Origin: an uncultured Eubacteriales bacterium
GTDB lineage: Bacteria; Bacillota; Clostridia; Monoglobales; Monoglobaceae
Length of the DNA stretch: 10,299 bases
Assembly (NCBI GenBank): GCA_905198865.1
Contig: CAJKEB010000061.1
Span: forward strand, 1 to 10,299
Direction: 5' to 3'
Positions within the stretch are counted from its first letter, which is position 1; each line of letters starts with the position of its first letter. A program made the translations under genes and the position numbers. The notes under the pieces were generated by a model. That model searched no databases, was not told the DNA's origin, and worked only from the letters and a program-made list of their open reading frames with translations. Shown piece by piece: positions 6,175-10,299 of this stretch.

Positions 6175-6220
6175 AAAACAAGCATACCGCCATAAAACGG
6201 CGATATGCTTGTTTTTCTTT
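6175..6220 (+). terminator. hairpin terminator of the R-M operon, probably two-way
   Basis: A 17-bp stem with one mismatch pairs 6175-6191 (AAAACAAGCATACCGCC) with 6199-6215 (GGCGATATGCTTGTTTT) around a 7-nt loop. It runs into TTTTTCTTT on the plus strand. On the minus strand the hairpin is followed by TTTTAGTTTTTG, so it could also stop transcription from the converging XRE-like remnant. It lies about 155 nt after the endonuclease stop. The stretch 6021-6174 is AT-rich with only weak small hairpins and no gene that I can support. Confidence 0.8.
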
Positions 6221-6241
6221 ATACTCTGTCTGTCGATAATA

Positions 6242-6260
6242 ATAGGCTTAATGTGCCTAT
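6242..6260 (-). repeat. small perfect hairpin after the XRE remnant
   Basis: ATAGGC (6242-6247) pairs perfectly with GCCTAT (6255-6260) across a 7-nt loop, 28 nt past the stop of the minus-strand HTH reading frame. On the minus strand it is followed by TATTATTATC, a poor T-run, so at best it is a weak terminator. Confidence 0.3.
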
Positions 6261-6287
6261 CACCAGTCAGTTTAAATACTGCGGGCG

Positions 6288-6502
6288 CTAATTCTGCTGA
6301 TATGGACTTGGATTATCTGTTAAGCCTAAAATATAATCCGTCGAGGTGTTGTAATACTTTGCGAGCTTAATCAGGCAAGTGTACGGAATCATGCGTGTGC
6401 CGGTTTCATAACCCGAATATGTTCTTTGGGATATATTCAAAACCTCCGCAACCTCCTGCTGCTTTAAATCCCTGTCCTCATGTCCGAGATGCACCGTATT
6501 TT
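6288..6502 (-). pseudogene. XRE-family transcriptional regulator remnant (N-terminally damaged)
   Basis: The intact part (reading frame 6288-6494, 68 codons from a GTG) is a Cro/C1 helix-turn-helix: DLKQQEVAEVLNISQRTYSGYETG (9-32) with the usual QQEVA and SQRTYSxYE signatures, then LIKLAKYYNTSTDYILGLTDNP, a standard ending. Family members normally have about ten more N-terminal residues ending in REDxD. Here those residues appear in a different frame (IRCISDMR, 6499-6476), which then runs into a stop. This fits a small deletion of 4 nt (or an equivalent +/- change) near 6474-6481. The GTG at 6494 has no ribosome binding site. I therefore call it a broken gene, though initiation at the GTG of a short protein cannot be excluded. 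Confidence 0.6.
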
Positions 6503-6567
6503 AAGCGTAAAAACTATACACCAAAAGAAAAATCGGCAAAATTTCTGTAATTGTGTTAGATTTTGGG

Positions 6568-6586
6568 GTAAAATGATACATTTTAC
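6568..6586. promoter_or_regulatory. perfect 8-bp-arm palindrome, possible repressor operator
   Basis: GTAAAATG (6568-6575) and CATTTTAC (6579-6586) are exact inverted repeats around ATA. The palindrome lies in the AT-rich gap between the minus-strand XRE remnant and the plus-strand HPr-like gene, where a divergent operator would be expected. XRE-family dimers bind palindromes of this size, so it may be the former operator of the damaged regulator. There is no direct evidence of binding. Confidence 0.4.
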
Positions 6587-6640
6587 AGATTTAATATTAT
6601 GAGTTCTGGAATTTTTAGGAATTTTGCATAAAAAACTTCG

Positions 6641-6702
6641 GATAAAATTATATAATAATTATGGTATTTTTGATTGACTATTGGGTGATAAAATTATATA
6701 AT
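6641..6702 (+). repeat. 16-bp exact direct repeat upstream of the HPr-like gene
   Basis: GATAAAATTATATAAT occurs exactly at 6641-6656 and 6687-6702, with starts 46 bp apart (about 4.4 helical turns). The downstream copy contains the -10 box of the predicted promoter; the upstream copy contains the same TATAAT but no good -35 at 17 nt. It may be a duplicated promoter segment or a pair of binding sites. Confidence 0.7.
6674..6702 (+). promoter_or_regulatory. strong promoter of the HPr-like gene
   Basis: TTGACT (6674-6679), a 17-nt spacer, and a perfect TATAAT (6697-6702). Transcription would begin near 6709, about 45 nt before the ATG at 6754. Confidence 0.75.
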
Positions 6703-6753
6703 TGTAGGAGAAAATAGTATTATTTTCAAATAAAATTTTGGAGGTTGATAGAA

Positions 6754-6984
6754 ATGAAAAAGGTTACAATTTCACTGGCGGCTATTAATGACGTAAAGAA
6801 TTTTGTAAACATTGTTACAAAGTATGATTTTGATGTTGATTTGATTTCAGGCAAGTACGTTGTTGATGCAAAATCGATTATGGGTATCTTCAGTCTTGAC
6901 CTTTCAAAGCCTATCGATGTGCAGGTTCACAGCGATGACTGCGATACGTTCATTGACGAGATTAAGAATTACATTGTAGGTTAA
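6754..6984 (+). CDS. HPr-like (Crh-type) protein lacking the phosphocarrier histidine
   Basis: A 76-aa protein with the HPr fold pattern. Residues 40-50 (KSIMGIFSLDL) match the conserved HPr segment around regulatory Ser46 (KSIMGVMSLG), so S41 is the equivalent serine. Aligning back from it, the active-site GIHARP motif of HPr is replaced by AINDV: the phospho-accepting His15 aligns with A10, and Arg17 with N12. It therefore cannot relay phosphate in the sugar PTS as HPr does, but it could still be phosphorylated by HPr kinase and act with CcpA-like regulators, as Bacillus Crh does. That role is inferred. ATG at 6754 follows GGAGG (6740-6744) by 9 nt; a TTG at 6745 directly after that site is rejected. 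It has its own strong promoter and is followed by tadA. Confidence 0.75.
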   Translation: MKKVTISLAAINDVKNFVNIVTKYDFDVDLISGKYVVDAKSIMGIFSLDLSKPIDVQVHSDDCDTFIDEIKNYIVG

Positions 6985-6992
6985 ATATAATT

Positions 6993-7017
6993 GCCCTATT
7001 TTTTATTAAAGTAGGGC
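6993..7017 (+). terminator. weak hairpin between the HPr-like gene and tadA
   Basis: GCCCTA (6993-6998) pairs with TAGGGC (7012-7017); after a T.G pair the stem can extend with TTT/AAA. It starts 8 nt after the HPr-like stop codon. Only TATTAT follows, so it is a weak or partial terminator, or a 3'-end stabilising hairpin. It leaves tadA either to read-through or to a promoter I cannot identify. Confidence 0.45.
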
Positions 7018-7040
7018 TATTATCACGTATTGGGGTATGT

Positions 7041-7484
7041 ATGACGCATTTCGAAAATCGATTTATGCGCTTGGCACTCGACGAGGCACAGCTTGCGTTT
7101 CAGCATGGAGATATTCCCGTCGGTGCGGTTATCGTATGCAATAACAATATTGTGGCAAGAACCCACAACACTCGTGAGTGTAATAAGAATGCACTTGAAC
7201 ACGCGGAGATTTCTGCAATTTCGGCTGCGTGCAAAAAGCTCGGCCGATGGCGACTCAGCGACTGTGATATTTATGTCACGCTTGAGCCTTGTCTGATGTG
7301 TACCGGTGCGATTATACAGTCACGTATAAGGCGGGTTTATTTTGGCGCATACGATTCTGAGCTCGGCTTTGTTGCGTCAAACGAAGCCCTAAAGCCGCAT
7401 ATAAAGTTTGAATACTATTGCGGCATTATGGAGGACGAGTGCAAGTCGTTAATCGACAAGTTTTTCCGTCAAATACGAAAATAA
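7041..7484 (+). CDS. tadA: tRNA adenosine(34) deaminase TadA
   Basis: A zinc-dependent deaminase that converts the wobble adenosine of tRNA-Arg(ACG) to inosine; usually essential in bacteria. Seen in the 147-aa product: the catalytic HAE motif with zinc ligand H54 and proton-shuttling E56, the PCxxC motif P83-C84-LM-C87 giving the other two zinc ligands, GDIPVGAV (23-30) and RRVYFGAYD (97-105), as in the family. Length is normal. The ATG at 7041 is preceded by only a weak GGGGT (7032-7036) at short spacing, so translation may be modest. ppdK begins 50 nt downstream on the same strand. Related cytidine/guanine deaminases share the zinc motifs, but the overall pattern and the ALEHAEI context favour TadA. 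Confidence 0.93.
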   Translation: MTHFENRFMRLALDEAQLAFQHGDIPVGAVIVCNNNIVARTHNTRECNKNALEHAEISAISAACKKLGRWRLSDCDIYVTLEPCLMCTGAIIQSRIRRVYFGAYDSELGFVASNEALKPHIKFEYYCGIMEDECKSLIDKFFRQIRK

Positions 7485-7488
7485 GAAA

Positions 7489-7494
7489 TATAAT
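7489..7494 (+). promoter_or_regulatory. possible -10 box for ppdK
   Basis: A perfect TATAAT lies 4 nt after the tadA stop and 40 nt before the ppdK start, which would give a leader of about 33 nt. No good -35 box is found at 16-18 nt upstream, so this is only a candidate; ppdK could also be co-transcribed with tadA. Confidence 0.3.
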
Positions 7495-7534
7495 AAAAAC
7501 GAACAAATATAGATTATTTAAGGAGATTAGACCA

Positions 7535-10159
7535 ATGGCAAAGAAGTATGTATACCTTTTCAGCGAAGGCGACGCGTCAATGAGAGAGCTTCTCGGCGGT
7601 AAGGGTGCGAACCTGGCTGAAATGACCAATCTTGGCTTACCTGTTCCGCAGGGATTCACAATTTCAACAGAGGCATGTACTCAGTATTATGAGGACGGCA
7701 GAAAGATTAATGATGATATTCAGGCAGAGATACTTGAAAACATCACAAAGATGGAGGAAATCACCGGCAAGAAGTTCGGCGACCTCGAAAATCCGCTGCT
7801 TGTATCGGTTCGTTCCGGTGCGAGAGCGTCAATGCCCGGTATGATGGATACAATCCTGAACCTCGGACTTAATGAAGAAGTTGTTGAGGTTATGTCTAAG
7901 AAGTCGGGCAATCCGAGATGGGCATGGGACTGCTACAGAAGATTTATTCAGATGTATTCTGACGTAGTTATGGAGGTCGGCAAGAAATACTTTGAGGTTC
8001 TTATCGACAAGATGAAAGAAGAAAAGGGCGTTACACAGGACGTTGAGCTGACAGCTGATGACCTTAAGAACCTCGCAGACCAGTTTAAGGCTGAGTATCA
8101 GGACAAGGTCGGCGAGCCTTTCCCGACAGACCCGAAGGAACAGCTCTTCGGCGCTATTAAGGCAGTATTCCGTTCATGGGATAACCCGAGAGCAAACGTA
8201 TATCGCCGTGACAATGATATTCCTTATTCATGGGGTACCGCAGTAAACGTACAGATGATGGCATTCGGTAACATGGGCGAGACATCAGGTACAGGCGTTG
8301 CTTTCACAAGAGACCCTGCTACCGGTGAGAAGCACCTTATGGGCGAGTTTTTGATGAACGCTCAGGGCGAGGACGTTGTTGCCGGCGTTCGTACACCTCA
8401 GAAGATCGACCAGCTCAAAGAGGTTATGCCTGATGTATATAACCAGTTTGTTGAGATTTGCAACAAGCTTGAAAACCACTACAGAGATATGCAGGATATG
8501 GAGTTTACTATTGAGGATAAGAAGCTCTATATGCTCCAGACAAGAAACGGTAAGAGAACAGCTCAGGCAGCGCTTCAGATTGCGTGCGATCTCGTTGACG
8601 AGGGCATGATTTCCGAAAAGGAAGCCGTTCTTATGATTGACCCGAGAAACCTTGACACACTTCTGCATCCGCAGTTTGACCAGAAGGCTTTGAAGGAATC
8701 TCAGCCTGTTGCAAGAGCTTTGGCTGCTTCGCCGGGCGCTGCATGCGGTAAGGTTGTATTCACGGCCGAGGACGCTAAGGAGTGGAACGCAAGAGGCGAA
8801 AAGGTTGTTCTTGTAAGACTTGAAACCTCACCTGAGGATATCGAAGGTATGAAAGCCGCTCAGGGTATCCTGACGGTGCGCGGCGGTATGACAAGCCATG
8901 CGGCTGTTGTTGCGCGCGGTATGGGTATCTGCTGTGTATCCGGCTGTTCTGAAATCGCTATGGACGAGGACAACAAGAAGTTCGTTCTTGCCGGAAAGAC
9001 ATATTCAGAGGGCGATTACATTTCAATCGACGGTTCAACCGGTAACATCTATGACGGAATTATTCCGACAGTTGACGCATCAATCAGCGGCAACTTCGGC
9101 AGAATAATGGGCTGGGCCGACAAGTACAGAGTTCTTAAGGTAAGAACAAACGCAGACACACCTGAGGACGCAAAGAAGGCAAGAGAGCTCGGCGCTGAAG
9201 GTATCGGTCTTTGCCGTACAGAGCATATGTTCTTCGGCGGCAACAGAATTGACGCATTCAGAGAGATGATTTGCTCTGATACTGTTGAGGAAAGAGAAGC
9301 AGCGCTTGCTAAGATTCTTCCGATGCAGCAGAGCGACTTTGAGGCCTTGTATGAAGCTTTGGAGGGTAATCCTGTTACAATTCGTTTCTTAGACCCGCCG
9401 CTTCACGAGTTCGTTCCGACAGAGGAAGCTGATATTGAAGCACTCGCAAAGACTCAGGGCAAGACTGTTGAGCAGATCAAGACAATCATTGCATCTCTCC
9501 ACGAGTTCAACCCGATGATGGGACACAGAGGCTGCCGTCTTGCGGTTACCTATCCGGAAATCGCAAAGATGCAGACAAGCGCGGTAATCCGTGCGGCTAT
9601 CAATGTGAAGAAGGCGCATCCTGACTGGAATATCGTGCCGGAAATCATGATTCCGCTGGTAGGCGATGTAAAGGAACTCAAATACGTTAAGAACATAGTT
9701 GTAGAAACTGCTGACGCTGAAATCGCAGCGGCAGGCGCAGAGCTTGAGTATCAGGTTGGTACAATGATAGAAATTCCGAGAGCAGCGCTTCTCGCTGACC
9801 AGATTGCGACAGAGGCTGAATTCTTCTGCTTCGGTACAAACGACCTCACTCAGATGACCTATGGCTTCTCAAGAGATGATGCCGGTAAGTTCCTGGACGC
9901 ATACTATGACGCTAAGATATTTGAAAACGATCCGTTTGCAAAACTCGACCAGTCAGGCGTAGGCAAGCTGATGGAAATGGCGATCAAGCTTGGCAAGCCG
10001 GTAAGAGAATCGCTCCATGTAGGTATCTGCGGCGAGCACGGCGGAGACCCGACATCTGTTGAGTTCTGCCACAAGATTGGTCTTGACTATGTATCATGTT
10101 CACCGTTCCGTGTTCCGATCGCAAGACTTGCAGCGGCACAGGCGGCACTCAATAATTAA
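7535..10159 (+). CDS. ppdK: pyruvate, phosphate dikinase (PPDK)
   Basis: A large cytosolic enzyme interconverting pyruvate + ATP + Pi and PEP + AMP + PPi. In anaerobic Clostridia it often serves glycolysis by making ATP from PPi, or supplies PEP. The 874-aa length equals that of the Clostridium symbiosum enzyme. Seen: N-terminal ATP-grasp domain with GGKGANLAEM (21-30), SVRSGARASMPGMMDT (91-106) and QTRNGKRTAQAA (335-346); the swivelling phosphohistidine domain with GGMTSHAAVVARGMG (450-464), where H455 is the catalytic histidine and T453 the residue regulated in other PPDKs; and the C-terminal PEP/pyruvate barrel with GIGLCRTEHMFF (556-567), MIEIPRAALLAD (744-755), FGTNDLTQMTYGFSRDD (766-782) and C832 in GICGEHGGDP. 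The ATG at 7535 follows AAGGAGA (7520-7526) by 8 nt; the frame extends upstream into tadA without meaning. Confidence 0.97.
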   Translation: MAKKYVYLFSEGDASMRELLGGKGANLAEMTNLGLPVPQGFTISTEACTQYYEDGRKINDDIQAEILENITKMEEITGKKFGDLENPLLVSVRSGARASMPGMMDTILNLGLNEEVVEVMSKKSGNPRWAWDCYRRFIQMYSDVVMEVGKKYFEVLIDKMKEEKGVTQDVELTADDLKNLADQFKAEYQDKVGEPFPTDPKEQLFGAIKAVFRSWDNPRANVYRRDNDIPYSWGTAVNVQMMAFGNMGETSGTGVAFTRDPATGEKHLMGEFLMNAQGEDVVAGVRTPQKIDQLKEVMPDVYNQFVEICNKLENHYRDMQDMEFTIEDKKLYMLQTRNGKRTAQAALQIACDLVDEGMISEKEAVLMIDPRNLDTLLHPQFDQKALKESQPVARALAASPGAACGKVVFTAEDAKEWNARGEKVVLVRLETSPEDIEGMKAAQGILTVRGGMTSHAAVVARGMGICCVSGCSEIAMDEDNKKFVLAGKTYSEGDYISIDGSTGNIYDGIIPTVDASISGNFGRIMGWADKYRVLKVRTNADTPEDAKKARELGAEGIGLCRTEHMFFGGNRIDAFREMICSDTVEEREAALAKILPMQQSDFEALYEALEGNPVTIRFLDPPLHEFVPTEEADIEALAKTQGKTVEQIKTIIASLHEFNPMMGHRGCRLAVTYPEIAKMQTSAVIRAAINVKKAHPDWNIVPEIMIPLVGDVKELKYVKNIVVETADAEIAAAGAELEYQVGTMIEIPRAALLADQIATEAEFFCFGTNDLTQMTYGFSRDDAGKFLDAYYDAKIFENDPFAKLDQSGVGKLMEMAIKLGKPVRESLHVGICGEHGGDPTSVEFCHKIGLDYVSCSPFRVPIARLAAAQAALNN

Positions 10160-10180
10160 TAATATTTTAAGCTGAAATAT

Positions 10181-10220
10181 AAAGGCTGTTGCACGATGAT
10201 TGCAACAGCCTTTGTTTTGT
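10181..10220 (+). terminator. strong rho-independent terminator of ppdK
   Basis: A perfect 13-bp stem pairs AAAGGCTGTTGCA (10181-10193) with TGCAACAGCCTTT (10201-10213) around a 7-nt loop, followed by GTTTTGT. It lies 21 nt after the ppdK stop. The remaining 79 bases to the window end contain no gene that I can support. Confidence 0.88.
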
Positions 10221-10299
10221 AATACAAATTATAGTTTAATTGCGGTTCGCCTGCGCACACACAGTACAACTTAGGTATGTTATTGACTTTAGATGCAAT

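Noticed and set aside
7418..7534. Extension of PPDK by 39 residues upstream of 7535
   Set aside because: It overlaps the tadA coding region in another frame. The AAGGAGA site and the standard MAKKYVYLF start identify the ATG at 7535.
10283..10288. TTGACT at the right edge as the -35 box of a downstream promoter
   Set aside because: The window ends before a -10 element at 17 nt could be seen, so it cannot be supported.

Overview
The window looks like chromosomal DNA of a Gram-positive, endospore-lineage Clostridia, probably a gut Ruminococcus/Oscillospiraceae-type organism. The evidence is the gene set: a Noc-type ParB protein, a YlmC/YmxH-family sporulation-associated protein, the DapL aminotransferase route to lysine and peptidoglycan, and a pyruvate, phosphate dikinase very close to the Clostridium symbiosum enzyme in length and active-site numbering. 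Strong AGGAGG-type ribosome binding sites, promoters close to TTGACA-17-TATAAT, and a short GC-rich palindromic intergenic repeat of a kind common in gut Firmicutes also fit. No plasmid, phage or conjugation genes are visible.

Left part (1-3780), minus strand. Reading in the direction of transcription: dapF, then dapL (an operon for meso-diaminopimelate synthesis), a hairpin terminator, ylmC, and noc behind its own promoter, ending at the palindromic repeat at the left edge. Ribosome binding sites show that dapL starts at TTG, ylmC at an internal GTG, and dapF at the third in-frame ATG.

Middle (3860-6220), plus strand: a compact type II restriction-modification module that is visibly more AT-rich than its surroundings. 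A strong extended -10 promoter drives a cytosine-5 methyltransferase with its own N-terminal Cro/C1-type DNA-binding domain. A TGATG junction couples it to an Eco47II-family endonuclease (predicted target GGNCC). A two-way hairpin terminator closes the module. The methyltransferase probably acts as its own transcription regulator in place of a separate C protein.

Junction (6240-7020). A degraded XRE-type regulator on the minus strand has lost its N-terminus and carries an apparent frameshift. Facing away from it, behind an AT-rich intergenic region with a perfect palindrome and a 16-bp direct repeat overlapping a strong promoter, is a small HPr-like protein. It lacks the phospho-accepting histidine but keeps the regulatory serine region, as in Crh.

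Right part (7041-10220), plus strand: tadA (tRNA wobble adenosine deaminase) and ppdK (pyruvate, phosphate dikinase), ended by a strong rho-independent terminator. An HPr-like protein two genes from ppdK is suggestive for carbon-flux control at the PEP/pyruvate node, but that link is inference only.

The items most worth following are the HTH-methyltransferase fusion controlling an R-M pair, the histidine-less HPr-like protein, and the unusual CTP-binding box of the Noc protein. Nothing here is clearly a wholly new system.
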